A stretch of DNA of 64,000 nt from Carposina sasakii (GCA_014607495.2 CP053163.1:5002716-5066715), one strand, 5' to 3'. Positions 24,680 through 35,441 are shown, counted from the first letter of the stretch. Notes: generated from the sequence alone by a model not told the origin. Made by a program: numbers and translations.

Positions 24680-24971
24680 TACCTATAATATTGGATAGTT
24701 TACATTTCAGCCGCATTACCGTTTTTAATGTGTTGGTCCGTCAAGTCGGATCATAAATTAGATTTATTCCAATAGTGCAAATAGTTCCTTTGACGGCATG
24801 GACAGTGCATGATATTCGGTATATTACTTTATGATATGGCATTCAAAAAATGTTAGACCCAGAGAATTATATCAAACCTGTATAAACCAAGCAATGTAAG
24901 AAGCCTAATGATCCTGCAGTTCAAGCTGCCCCATTTCGGAACGGAAAACAGTCGTGTCTAGTCTCCATATG

Positions 24972-25823
24972 TATATGTCGTGGCCATATTGTTAAATTGA
25001 TCATTTCATGAAATGGTCGAGCATTTCATGAAGTGGTCGCATTTCATGGCCACTTGCCAATTCAATTTGACCAGATCGTTAAATCGTCTACATTTCACGA
25101 TTTTGTCATCCACGTTTGGCCAAATCGTATTAACAGGGTGTCCATAAAATCCGAATGTGGTAAGAGCTTATATAAATAATATATACCGTACACCATATAT
25201 AAGTATACCATAAGGTATGATGGTACGATTTTTTTTGCTATTATTTATGTGATATTTTCACAATATAATATTTAAAAACATAAAAGACTTTACAAAAGCG
25301 ATCCGCATCTGGCACATCGCCGGACGCTGCCTAGGCACGCTCGCTCCGCTCGCTCGGCTCGTGCGTCATTTGTCATAGTCTAACCTAACCTAACCTAACC
25401 TATCGTAATCTAAGGTTTTTGTTTAACAATATTATTATAAACCACCATTAAGTCTAATATACATTATACAATATAACACACTATCCGTGAACTTCTTCTG
25501 CATAGTCACCCTACTCTCTTTAATTTGTTTTATAACCTAAAAAGAAAAATCCGCCATCTTCACACATAAATAAAACGCGCGCAGCGCCTCTACCGGTGAT
25601 TCATGTAACTATTTTACGATATGATCAATAATCTTGACCACTTCATGAAATGATCGGGCGTTTAGTTGCCCATATCGAGAAACGATTTTTAATCATCGAT
25701 CTGCCCAAACCATATCATGATGTGGCCAATAGACAGTTGAACTTTTCATGAAATGCGACCATTTCATGAAATGCTCGACCATTTCATGAAATGATCAATT
25801 CTACGATATGGCCACGACATATA
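24972..25823. mobile_element. 852-bp TIR element with TTTCATGAAA arrays
   Basis: The left end TATATGTCGTGGCCATAT is mirrored at the right end. Homology of the two ends extends about 80 bp. Inside each end the palindrome CATTTCATGAAATG, or a one-base variant, occurs about three times at roughly 18-bp spacing (gtcgagcatttcatg, gtcgcatttcatg). One more copy sits near 25640. The middle holds a GC-rich patch (25300-25370) and a CCTAA run at 25382-25402. No transposase is seen. The terminal TATA makes the exact border ambiguous by a few bases. Confidence 0.8.
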
Positions 25824-26337
25824 TATGTAAAAAGCACCAGTTCTCTGATGTTATATTTTTATCAAACTGAAAAGTTTATTTGAATAGCTGTATTGAAGTT
25901 AAAATTTTCTCAATTTCACAACTGTATGATATGAACGAACATATTGTGATCGTACCTAACAAAATATTCCAGATTCCAGAGCCCATAGTTCTGAGTTGAT
26001 TTTAAATTGAATTTTAAAAATGATTTCATCCTCTGCATTCATCGCATATTGCCTAGGCATGTTGAATACTCGTACTATGACAGAAATATCCTAGCAGCAC
26101 TTTGCACCAGTGGAATGGACCGCACCACGCTCACATTGCATCCCGGATCGTGTTGTTATTTTAACGTCGGTCTAAAAGTTGTTACCACCATTAAATCCGC
26201 ACTTTACCAGAGCATGGCGGGTTAGAGACCACCTTGGAGGGCTGCATATGAGCAGAGGTGGACATAGCACGCTTTCAACCGGTCGCAGTGAAAGTTATTG
26301 CATGATTGCATGATTTAGAGTTTTGACCAGTATATTA
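25824..26337. other. no feature seen
   Basis: Intergenic. A 72-codon ORF at 26007 has no sign of being a gene. Confidence 0.4.
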
Positions 26338-26590
26338 TACAGGGTGTAACAGAAAGGGAAAAGCTATGTAAATAGACCATTATAGAGATCAATGTTCCAA
26401 AATTTGAGACTCGAAACCACATGTTTATTTTTCAAAATTGTATGAACATTCTTAAGTTGATTAGAAATTCTCCATACTAGCTACAAAATTAAACATGTGA
26501 TTTCGAGTCTGAAATTTTGTAGATAGGTTCCTTTTAGTGTGCTATTTACATAGCTTCTCGCTTAACATACCCCTTTTGTTACACCCTGTA
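26338..26590. mobile_element. palindromic MITE family C, complete copy
   Basis: It is a 253-bp element from TACAGGGTGTAACAGAAAGG to ccttttgttacaccctgta-type end. The arms pair over about 100 bp (tgtaaatag, aaaatttgagactcgaaacc mirrored). It has no coding capacity. Confidence 0.8.
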
Positions 26591-28617
26591 GAACTTGGTT
26601 GTGATCCTGAAAATTTTATAAGAGTATGCAAAACATTATGTAGAATAACTAAAAGGTATTGAATGCTAGATGGCTCGAAAGATAAAAGCTAGAGCTCGAA
26701 TATAGTTTTTCATAACGACTCTTGTGTGGGCAGATTAGACGGTCAGTGAAGGGTATAGCGCCCATCAACCGAATCTAAGCTTATAAGTGAGGTGGGCGAA
26801 GTGCAATAAGATATCCTTCAAAAGCCATGTGCCTAATAAAATAAAATAATGTCTAATATATTAAAAAAAAACCTAACTTTTTCGTAGGAAGCCGCGTTGC
26901 TCTAAGCCTAATTTTGTTCTTTCGGATTCTTTCTACTTCTAAATAATTATAAAAAAGTCAAACGTCACTCATATCTTACAAGTACGAGTGTGCGAATGTT
27001 TACTCTCATGTTTACTGTCACTGCTTAGCAATTTAAATTTCGATCTTCAAAAAAAAAACGTGGTAAGTATTACTTATACATACAAGTATGCCAGATTTTG
27101 TCTTCAAATATTTACACTGTAGCTCAAGTATTTACCACTTTCACGTACATACGTTAACCCAATTAAATTCAAATCACGGGAGAATTAGAACCAGCGAGCG
27201 TTTGAATCGTAATCCCTTCCACATTAGTTTTAACCTGAATTCAGATTTATTCGTCCATTAGGCCTACAATTCATGTAAGTAGACTTTGTAATTTGTTCGG
27301 CTATGTTGCCTGAATGAAAATGAATCAGTCTATTAGGTCTCTTGTTTACTTGGCTCTAGTTTATCTTCGCACCAAAGCCGACCTATGAAGGCAAGATTTT
27401 GTCGGCGGGCTAGTCCCATATAGTATACTTACTGTCTTTCATATAGGCGGATTGTGTCGGCGGGTCGGAGACCACAGAACACATTGGTGGCTATTGCGCT
27501 TCAGAATAATACTTGCAAATAAATAAAATAGAGAAAAATTGAGATAGAATTTGAAGTAATCGATGGTGGGCCGAAGTCCTTGAAATTAGTATTGAACTTT
27601 TTATAATTAGGACTTTTGAGTTTAGGAAACCGGAAAGAAGGAATCTCTTACTCTTACATGGTTAGTTTAGTAGTAATAAATATTATAATTAACCTAAGTA
27701 CGTAAAATTTTAGGTAGATACTAACTCTCCGGGGGTATTTTACAACCTTCATTAAACTATGCATGTAATTTGACCTTTTACTACATGGCTATTAGCATAA
27801 AAACACACAATATTTATTTGAGACATCTAGTTTGAGCCCTGTTATTACATTTAACCCGATAACTAGTTAAGGCCAAGTTAATCGTGAATCGTGATGACAT
27901 GTCATAAACGAGTACCTAGGATATATCTCAATTTAAAATGCTTGCTTTTCCAACGTATCAGGAAAAAATCTTCATTTAACAAAGTTCTTAAGACATATCA
28001 AGTCTTGCTTTAAAATTAATAATGTGACATTCGTGTAAGCAGACAGTGATCTTATTAGGCCTACAATTTGCCAGTTGGGTTATTGCGATCCGATTTTGAT
28101 AGTTTTGATGATCACCTATTAAAACTCTGTACATAGAAGTGGCCTTACGTCCTATATAAGACCTGTTCATAATCTTGTTTTTTCTTTACCTAAGAGTACC
28201 TACAATAAAATCATCGACGTAAAAAGAGACAAAAAAATTCTCAAAAGATGCTTGTTTCCCTAAAAAAAATAGCAACACACATATTATCCATCAGTAGACT
28301 GCAATAGCAATATACCACACATAGATAGTAGGAGTTTCTGGGTAATCTCCCTTCTAAGCGCCCTGTGTCGCAGCTTAGATTTTATGTACAGTACTTACGC
28401 CTCACGTTTTCTAGGTAAAAGGACTTGTCAGATGTAGAACTCGCTGCCGTATTAAAGAAGGCCCCGTTAATGAAATAGTTTTACAGAAAACTACAAAGTC
28501 AATGTAGCCATATGAGACAAACAAGAATGATAATAATTTACGCCTCCAATGGGAATATTCATACCTAATAAATGTGCCATAATTATACGACAAACAAAGA
28601 AATATATACAACATAAT
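26591..28617. other. intergenic, no gene seen
   Basis: AT-rich. A short imperfect direct repeat (ttttgtcggcgggctag near 27391 and ttgtgtcggcgggtcgg near 27451) is the only structure I notice. Confidence 0.45.
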
Positions 28618-28873
28618 CATCTTCCTGTCATTATCCCACTATTTATGGGTTCGGCGCAATATGGTTCCTTTCGAAACTCACATTGGCAAAGTTTTGGTAT
28701 TTGTTTTACGGACAGCTCCCTGCCTGACGCCAACTCTCCTCGGGTATAGCTAAGTGAGAATTTTAGAACATCCGTACATGAAATTAAATTCAGTGGCTGG
28801 CCCGTGACTAGAATCGAACCCACGCCTTGCGATTTAAAGGCGCACGTCTTAACCATTGGGCTATCACCGCTCT
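28618..28873 (-). repeat. tRNA-headed SINE with an RTE LINE tail
   Basis: On the minus strand the head has an A-box-like tagcccaatggttaag and a B box gggttcgattct. The body of about 110 bp leads into ccatattgcgccgaacccat and ggaagatgattatg. That tail is the same as the last 60 bp of the RTE copies at 9200, 18520 and 40480. A second copy of the tail, without the head, is at 48535-48672. This is a SINE that appears to borrow the 3' end of the RTE LINE. Confidence 0.75.
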
Positions 28874-28971
28874 TCGACACATATAACATTTAGGGTCATA
28901 ATTTTATAGCAATTTTGCAACATATATTGTAAGTATTAATAACATACATGATACAAACAAAAAACGTTAAC

Positions 28972-29088
28972 TACATACATACATATAATCACGCCCTTAT
29001 CCCTTACGGGGTGGGCAGAGCACCAAGCGCCGATAGAACCACATGGTGCCACTTCTGACCCATTTTGAGGGTATAGTTGAGATGTACA
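28972..29088 (-). repeat. interspersed repeat F, 5'-truncated
   Basis: Only the terminal half is present, followed on the minus strand by an (ATGT)n tail. 5' truncation with a simple-repeat tail fits retroposition. Confidence 0.6.
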
Positions 29089-29541
29089 ACGTTAACTACT
29101 TACCTAAAAATAAAAAATAATCATTTTTTTTTTGCATCATTCTTCTAATATAATATAGGTATCACCTTTCTCTTATTAGACCGTTCCTATTGGACAAATT
29201 GAGGTCCTTTACTGTTTTAAGGCTTCCCCTTATCACCAGGCCAGCAAGTCCCCTTGTAAATTACTTACTAATGTACGTGTATTTTCAAGTTACCATATTA
29301 TAGGGCGTGAAAGGTATGATGCTTAAAAATTCATAGTTTACTAGACTACGAACTAAATAATTTAAACCATTTCCAACCTTGGTTTTATTTCAAATTCAGT
29401 CTTAACTTTGATCAACTACCCTGCTTAAATATATAATGTAGGGCCTCTGGTAAAATACAGTTTATTCACAAATAAAACTACTTCTGGTAGATAAGCTCTA
29501 AATTAAAAAGAAATAAATAACACTTTTAATATTTAATAAAA

Positions 29542-29547
29542 TTTATT
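29542..29547 (-). promoter_or_regulatory. candidate polyadenylation signal of the Dpr-like gene
   Basis: AATAAA on the minus strand lies 74 bases downstream of the stop codon of the gene ending at 29621. Confidence 0.5.
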
Positions 29548-29620
29548 CTCACCATTCTATTTATAATTAACCGTTACAATCAAATGCGTATATTAGATTT
29601 AATTCTAAATTCTTAATATA

Positions 29621-29826
29621 TCACGTGGGTAACAATACTATAAAATTAAAATAATAACGTAGACCTTGGGCCATGATAACAGTTATTAATAACGTGAAAT
29701 AAGTCGCAACTGCTACAAGTAATGATCTCTGTGACATAATTGCAGTTATCGTTAAAGTAACTGTTATTAAAGTTGTCGATGTCGGTAAGAAAGTTGCTGC
29801 TGCATGAAGTTCGGCAAGACTTTCTT
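29621..29826 (-). other. Dpr-like gene, exon 6 (coding part)
   Basis: The acceptor tgttccag precedes position 29826. The exon gives the conserved post-Ig motif (ESLAELH), then about 55 mostly hydrophobic residues and TGA at 29621-29623. This is the probable GPI or membrane-anchor exon. Confidence 0.8.
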
Positions 29827-32800
29827 CTGGAACAAATGGATGTGGGTTAGTTTAGCAATCTTTACAAAACTGGGCGCTGGAGGTCTAGAAGGGTAAGGGG
29901 CCCAGAAAAAAATTGCGTACGTCATGTGACTCAGGTGATCAAATGTCTATGAAGGTACATACACACATATAGGTTACATACAGAAAGAGAGAGAGAAAGA
30001 GAGTTGGGCAGAAGTGTGCAATCCACACACACCCTCATTTCACTAGTTATCTCCACGTGGTAAACATTAAGCCTAACGCCGCATATCATTTCAAGTAGGT
30101 GCTAAGAATATAAATGTGACGTACCGTTAAGAACATGCACCGACACTGTATGAGACTTGGCCCCCTGAACTGAACAGGTGTAGTTCCCTGCATCACTGCT
30201 GTTGACCCTCGCCAGTCGGAGCAGGCTGTCAGCTCCTCCTGGCACTTGCTCCGTCTTCACACTATGAACAAACATCCATTATCTAACGCTACTTGAAGTA
30301 GTAATTTGTATAGAATTAGGCTAGTTTTAAATGGTTGCATAGCATTGGCGTTTCAACCTGTGCATAGGAACCCATGTTTACTCGAAGTCCAATCCGAAGA
30401 GTTAATGTATATATATAAGTCAATATGATCGACTAGGTAAGCATAATTCATCATTGAAAGGATGTTGATTGCCTAGTGAGATAGTTAATAATGAAACTAG
30501 TCTACAGGTGGTGATAACCTTGATATATGAGATATCATAACACAAGGAGTAAGATATGAATGTTCAGAAGACCAAAACCATAGTGGAGTTAGAAACTAAA
30601 GGAATATTCAACTTACTTGATGCCTCCTCGAGTAGTGTCAGCGTTAAGAGCTTTATTCTCATGCAGCCATGTCAATATGACCGGCTTGTCTACATGACGA
30701 GCTCTGCAGACCAGGGCTAAGGTAGACTCTGCTTCATAATACTTCTCCAGTAGAGGCGCTCCCGCTTCATCTACTACCCATACTTGAGGCGCTGAGAAAT
30801 TGTAAAAATGTGCTTACATTATTGGCAATTATGTAATTCACAAAGCCAAAGTATGGACGCGTATTTCACATAATAATGCGTAGAATAAGAATAAGTTGAA
30901 ACGAAAGATGAACATTGAAGCTAAATTGAAAGTGCGCTGATGTGAGATAGATTATGAGTTTTCATCTACAAATATAGAAATACTTAAACCTTTAAAAAGT
31001 CATATAATCTATGTATACATATTACATACAGCTGTGTTCACAAAAATACCAAAATTGTAGGCTCGCGAAGGAGATGCTACAGCCACGCTAAACTTTAGGA
31101 AAACGGGGTCAGATGTCACATAAATAAAATTAATTAAATATCACTTACTGTTAACATGTAAATAAGTTCTGCTAGATCTAGGCGGATGAGTCGATATTTG
31201 ACATTCGTATACACCTTCGTCATCAGGTCTGACTTCCCTGATCAGCAGCCTCCAGTTGCCAGGATATCGTCTGGCTATCGTCACTCTATTGTCCGCTGCA
31301 TATGTAATGTTCCCTACAGTCAGAAGTTCTGGCATTTCATCTCTGCCCTTACGTCTGACCCAGGAGACCTGGGAAAAATTGTTAAATTAATATGCTTTTA
31401 TAACATTTTACATTCGGATTTTACATATTATAAGACAAACGAACACCCGCAAATTCGATTAAGTGAACTAGAGTAGTTAGTATGGCTATATAGGAAAATC
31501 CAGCCAGAACTGCAAGAACTCGAATGAGACCTTATAGCCACCTTTTACCATAGAGGGGTCAGTCGTAAAAGATCAGTGACAAGTTACTAGCTGATTGCCT
31601 TAGAGAACGCCTCTATATTACTTTGTCGACTCTTACGACATGCACGGAATGAGATGAACCTGATTTATTCTAAGTGAAGCCCCGCATCGCATAGCATAGC
31701 TAGATAAAATAATATAAGATCTTGATAAGTTTTTTTTTTAAATGCTTTTCAGATGCAATCTCGTTATAGCGCGACAAAAGAAAATCTTTAATTATCTTGA
31801 ATCCGATCGAGTATCGAATAATTATTCGTAACTGAATTCTGAATTGTTTTATTCGAAAACGGAAAAGCAATTAGAATAATAGCAATTTTCGGAATCCTTT
31901 GTAATAAATAGGTCTCACGGCCCCCGACTGCGATCCTAACAATGCTAACAGCTTAGTAATTAACATGAATGGAATAAGCAGAAATATTAAACATATTTTG
32001 TCCGAGAAATTGCTGTTTCAATTAATAGGACTATATTTTAATCACAAAAGTTCATTTTAGGGTAGCAAGCATTTAATTGGGAGATTTTAAATTTCGACAA
32101 ATGTTCAAAGTTTATGGGAAGCTTTGTCGTATTTTCTGTAGTTAGAAAATTTGTCTGATAAACTGATGTTTAAGCTTGATAGCTTCAAAGATCAGGAGGA
32201 CAATTTCGGAAAATTTTCCAATCAACGCTGTCAACTCAACTAAAATACATGTTACAAGTATTTTGTGAGTGGAATCACGAACTAGGGTTTTTTTGCATGT
32301 GCATGCAATTTAGAGAAAAAGTTATGGGTGTACCGTGGTTACCCTAGAATTTTTAGTAAGTACCTATAAATTTATATTTGCTGTAAGGCCGCTTGTCTCC
32401 TCTAGAAAATATTTACAAGTAACGTGATTGCATCAATACGAGTACTCACAGTTTTATCCTGCAACAAACTGATTCTACAATTCAGGTGCGCATCCTCTCC
32501 AAGCTGTACAGTTATTTTCGTTATATTCCCCTTGGGTGTATCCTCAAATGTTGGGCCATATCTCCTATCGTGGTCAAAGTATATGTTTTTTACAGATATG
32601 ACGTGTGGTACGGTCTCTAAGTTACGCGTTGAGCTCGGCGTCAATTCTGTGCGAATGCTCTCTTGGGATGGCTGTGGCACTTTGAATGATTTTGTGCTGT
32701 CTATGGTAGAGTTGCCCAACTTAAGCATGACTGGCTCTGGTACGATGCCAGTACTGAGCGCGTAAAAGGATGTCACTGTATGGTCCTCTGGTGTCAACGG

Positions 32801-33162
32801 GTTATCTGTGAATAGGAATAGACAATATGGTCGAACTGATTGCCACGAGACAGCTTATTTTAAGTTTATGTGTGACGGTCAAAATTAACCATTATTTTCT
32901 ACCTCAAAAAGAGAAATAAATAGTTAGAACAACGCAATGTTCTCAGCACAACTCGTGCTTTTAATGATAATGTAGCCCGTGATATTTTGTATTATTTTAA
33001 TACATCACGACTTGCAAGGAAAGAGATGCAGCTAACGTTCTAGTAAAGCCCTACGTCACAGGTTATTTTTATGTAGCAAAATAATACTAGACTAGACTAT
33101 GACAAACCTGTAGCAAACTGGCATACAACTATCTGAGTGAAGAACACAGCGGCGCTCCACAT
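29621..33162 (-). CDS. Dpr-family Ig-domain surface protein, Dpr20-like (6 exons)
   Basis: The coding model is the complement of 33108-33162, 32450-32805, 31149-31368, 30617-30791, 30125-30261 and 29621-29826. That gives 382 residues; every junction is GT-AG and in frame. Residues 1-18 (MWSAAVFFTQ...) form a short signal peptide. A Ser/Thr/Pro-rich linker runs to about 105. Ig domain 1 has Cys128, Trp140, the LLTVGN segment, and DEGVYEC with Cys193. Ig domain 2 has Cys239, Trp252, and DAGNYTC with Cys298. N-glycosylation sequons occur, including NIT and NYT. The tail from about 328 is hydrophobic, which fits a GPI signal or membrane anchor. In Drosophila, Dpr proteins sit on neuronal surfaces and bind DIP partners to guide synaptic matching; that role is inferred here. 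The order ECQISTHPPR, DEAGAPLLEKYYE, TRGGI is closest to Dpr20 from memory. No frame defects are seen. Confidence 0.88.
30000..30090 (-). repeat. repeat G fragment inside intron 5
   Basis: The reverse complement of gttgggcagaagtgtgcaat and tttcactagttatc matches pieces at 15980, 23100 and 41140. It is preceded by a GA-rich run (gagagagaaagagag). Confidence 0.4.
30125..30261 (-). other. Dpr-like gene, exon 5
   Basis: 137 bp, acceptor ttcatag, donor gtacgt. It encodes the second half of Ig domain 2, including SSDAGNYTCSV. Confidence 0.85.
30617..30791 (-). other. Dpr-like gene, exon 4
   Basis: 175 bp, acceptor tttctcag, donor gtaagt. It encodes the first half of Ig domain 2, with Cys239 and Trp252. 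Confidence 0.87.
31149..31368 (-). other. Dpr-like gene, exon 3
   Basis: 220 bp, acceptor ttcccag, donor gtaagt. It encodes most of Ig domain 1 from VSWVRRKGR to the YECQISTHPP strand. Confidence 0.9.
31369..32449 (-). other. Dpr-like gene, intron 3
   Basis: This 1,081-bp intron is the longest in the model and sits inside Ig domain 1. I see no nested gene or clear element in it. The other introns are 298-357 bp. Confidence 0.7.
32450..32805 (-). other. Dpr-like gene, exon 2
   Basis: 356 bp, acceptor ttcacag, donor gtgagt. It encodes the linker rich in Ser, Thr and Pro, and the first strands of Ig domain 1 ending LNCRISLLQDKT. Confidence 0.88.
33108..33162 (-). other. Dpr-like gene, first coding exon
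   Basis: ATG at 33162-33160 starts the only frame that joins exon 2 correctly, and it encodes the signal peptide; the donor is gtttgt. A possible splice acceptor (ttgttgcag) lies just upstream at 33204, so 5' UTR exons may lie further right. An out-of-frame ATG at 33200 opens a 23-codon uORF that overlaps the start. Confidence 0.72.
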
Positions 33163-33254
33163 AGCGGCCGAACGCGGCTGCGCCCTGCTGAGGGCTTCAT
33201 AATCTGCAACAACATCAAATTTTGAACCCATAAATCATAAAGTAAGTTTATAAA

Positions 33255-33589
33255 TAAATAAATAAAGTAAGTTTATGCCAAAAAAATGCTGGGAAACGAT
33301 GTATTTTTTTTTTATTAATAACTTGATCGAGCGAAATTTGTAGTGTGCAGTGCTTATGCTAGTTTTTTTAAGACAGATATTAATTATTTCTTGTGAAAAA
33401 ATCTTGCCATGCGCGTCTACCTATATATGCATTTATGCAGAAAAACGCAGTAGTCTATTTACTCAACTTTGGACCCTAATATCTTAGGAACCAGACACTT
33501 CCCAGGTATGCTTCCATGGAGAAAAATGATCGTGATGATGTGGAGATTCCGTAGTTTTCGGGAACGTTGACGACCAAAACACACCTGTA
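33255..33589 (+). mobile_element. MITE family A, copy 3, 5' truncated
   Basis: It enters the family consensus at aataaagtaagtttatgcca and runs to the right end cacacctgta. It lies just upstream of the Dpr-like gene's first coding exon. Confidence 0.7.
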
Positions 33590-33819
33590 TATTTTTCTTA
33601 TTCTTTATTGTATGCAATATAGAAGAAATGTACAACGGCGTGCTTATCTCTTCATGAGATTTCTTCCATAAAAGCCAAGCAAAAGTGACGAAAACAGAAG
33701 AAAAGTAAGAGAGTAGGTAACAGTATTTTTTTGTTTTAAAATATTTTTATTTTTTAAGTACACGCAAACAAAGTTTCTGACAGCAGTTAGGAATGTAGGT
33801 AGAATTAATTTTTAGTAAA

Positions 33820-34512
33820 TCTATACTAATATTATAAAGAGGTAAAGTTTGTGTGTTTGTATATTTGTTAAATTGTAAGGGGTAATCTCAGGATCCACTG
33901 AACCGATTTTAAAAATTCTTTCACCGTTAGAATCCTTATTGGACCTGGATAAACATAGGCTATAAGAATTTCCTGATATTCCCACGGGTAGGCGACCAAC
34001 GGGAATTTAATATTTTTTACGAAAACCGCTATACATATGAAGCTGAAATCGGGCATATATGTTCATTGGGGACAACGAGGGAAGACTAAAAACGGATTTC
34101 CCGAAATTCCCACGGGAAGGGGACAAACGGGAATTCAAACAGATTTCCCGATATTCCCACGGGAAGGGGACAAACGGGCATTAATTTTTTTTACGACAAC
34201 TGCAATACATTTGAATTTGAAATTGGACCTGTGTGTTCATTAGGGACTGCGAGGGAGCACTAAGAAGGGATTTCCCGAAATTCGCATGGGAAGGGGAGTT
34301 ACGGGAATTTCAAATTTTTACGAAAACCGCTATTTATACGAAGCTGAAATCGGATTAGGGCTACAAGGAAGCTCTAAGAACGGGTTTCCCGAAATTCCCA
34401 CGGGAAGGGGACCAACGGGAGTTCCAAATTTTTATGAAAACCGCTGTACCTACATATGAAGTTGTAGCTGTGTACTGATATGTACCGAAGCGAAGCGATG
34501 GCGGGCCACTAG
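33820..34512 (+). mobile_element. non-autonomous Helitron with five internal repeats
   Basis: It begins TCTATACTAATATTATAAAG after an A and ends GGCGGGCCACTAG before a T, the Helitron A/T insertion pattern with CTAG end. From about 33970 it contains five diverged direct repeats. Each begins near tttcccgaaattcccacggg, continues gaaggggacaaacggga and usually runs on to ttttacgaaaaccgct. No Rep or helicase is present. Confidence 0.75.
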
Positions 34513-34840
34513 TATCTTATATAGAGCTGCAAATTCATAAAATAAAGACATTAAAAAGGTAACGAAGAAACAAACTGTTATGAAATACATATTATCAGAA
34601 TAGATAAGCATAAAATAAATTTAGCATTCGTTGAATCACCGATAAACTGTTAAGTACTATATAACGCAATAGAGTGCAAAATCCCTTATTACTGATAATG
34701 TGTTGTACTTTGAACTCGTATTTCTTATTTCATTGCATTATAATTATCTCTTTAGTTAACATTACACAGCCATTCGGCTAGTGTTAATCTAATTGTACCT
34801 GCTTGTATGTTGTGGTTTTTAAAAATAATTAAATAGAAAA

Positions 34841-34872
34841 TTATATTGCATACAAATAATGTGATAATCAGA
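34841..34872 (+). promoter_or_regulatory. weak core-promoter candidate of the orphan ORF
   Basis: TATAT at 34842-34846 and an initiator-like TCAGA at 34868 are about 27 bases apart and lie upstream of the ATG at 34893. In DNA this AT-rich the match is weak evidence. Confidence 0.25.
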
Positions 34873-34892
34873 ACAGAGTTTCCGATTAAGCA

Positions 34893-35441
34893 ATGGCTGA
34901 CAATGAAAGTGATGAAGACAAGAAATGGAAAGAAGATGTTCTTGAAGAATTATTCCGAATAAAATGTTCGGTTGCCTCACTTATTGACGTTGTTAACTCT
35001 ACTGCAGTGTACGATCGGTGTTATGTAGAATGGAACCCAGAAGTATTAGGAATGACCTTTGTTTCTCACTATGAGGTATACAACAAGTTGAAGATAATGA
35101 AAACTTTAGTTCTAAATTCTGCTGGGATAAAAGAAGCTCTCAGATTATTAGATTCATTCAACGAAGTGAGAGTGAATAGATACAAGAGATTTCCTAATGA
35201 TGGCTGTTACATAGATATATATCATCCGAAGTTTTACGAAAGGATCACTGATATTCGGGAGATTCTTGAGATGGCATCGACATCAGCTCTACAATCAGCT
35301 TTGGATAAATTAATTGCTCTTTTGGAACCGATACCACGCCCATACAATCCATATTCCCCTCAATATTCCCCTCAGGTAAACAATGAAAGTTTTATTTACG
35401 ACGTCAGGGAATTTGAAACAAAATATAAATTAAGATGGTAA
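34893..35441 (+). CDS. orphan 182-residue protein, intronless
   Basis: I do not recognise this protein. It is the longest ATG-started frame in the window that is neither a repeat nor part of the retrotransposon. The ATG has a favourable context (G at -3, G at +4), and ATTAAA lies 53 bases after the stop (35494). The N-terminus is acidic (MADNESDEDKKW) and a helical, charged region follows. A stretch around residues 96-106 has YKRFPNDGCYI, then DIREILEMA and SALQSALDKLIALLEPIP. The end is Pro/Tyr-rich (PYNPYSPQYSPQ). No signal peptide or membrane helix is seen, so it is probably soluble. It lies about 1.7 kb upstream of the Dpr-like gene, on the opposite strand, next to a Helitron. It could be a lineage-specific gene, a retrocopy or a captured gene. 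Confidence 0.6.
   Translation: MADNESDEDKKWKEDVLEELFRIKCSVASLIDVVNSTAVYDRCYVEWNPEVLGMTFVSHYEVYNKLKIMKTLVLNSAGIKEALRLLDSFNEVRVNRYKRFPNDGCYIDIYHPKFYERITDIREILEMASTSALQSALDKLIALLEPIPRPYNPYSPQYSPQVNNESFIYDVREFETKYKLRW

Noticed and set aside
26007..26225. 72-codon ORF
   Set aside because: No ATG context, domain or splice signal; random in intergenic DNA.
28797..28873. Functional tRNA gene on the minus strand
   Set aside because: The tRNA-like head runs straight into a SINE body and LINE tail.
31186..31476. Plus-strand ORFs at 31186 and 32424
   Set aside because: They are shadows of the Dpr-like exons on the other strand.
32402..32797. Single-exon 131-codon gene on the minus strand
   Set aside because: It is exon 2 of the Dpr-like gene read through its donor; its apparent start is a TTG, and the true exon starts at 32805.
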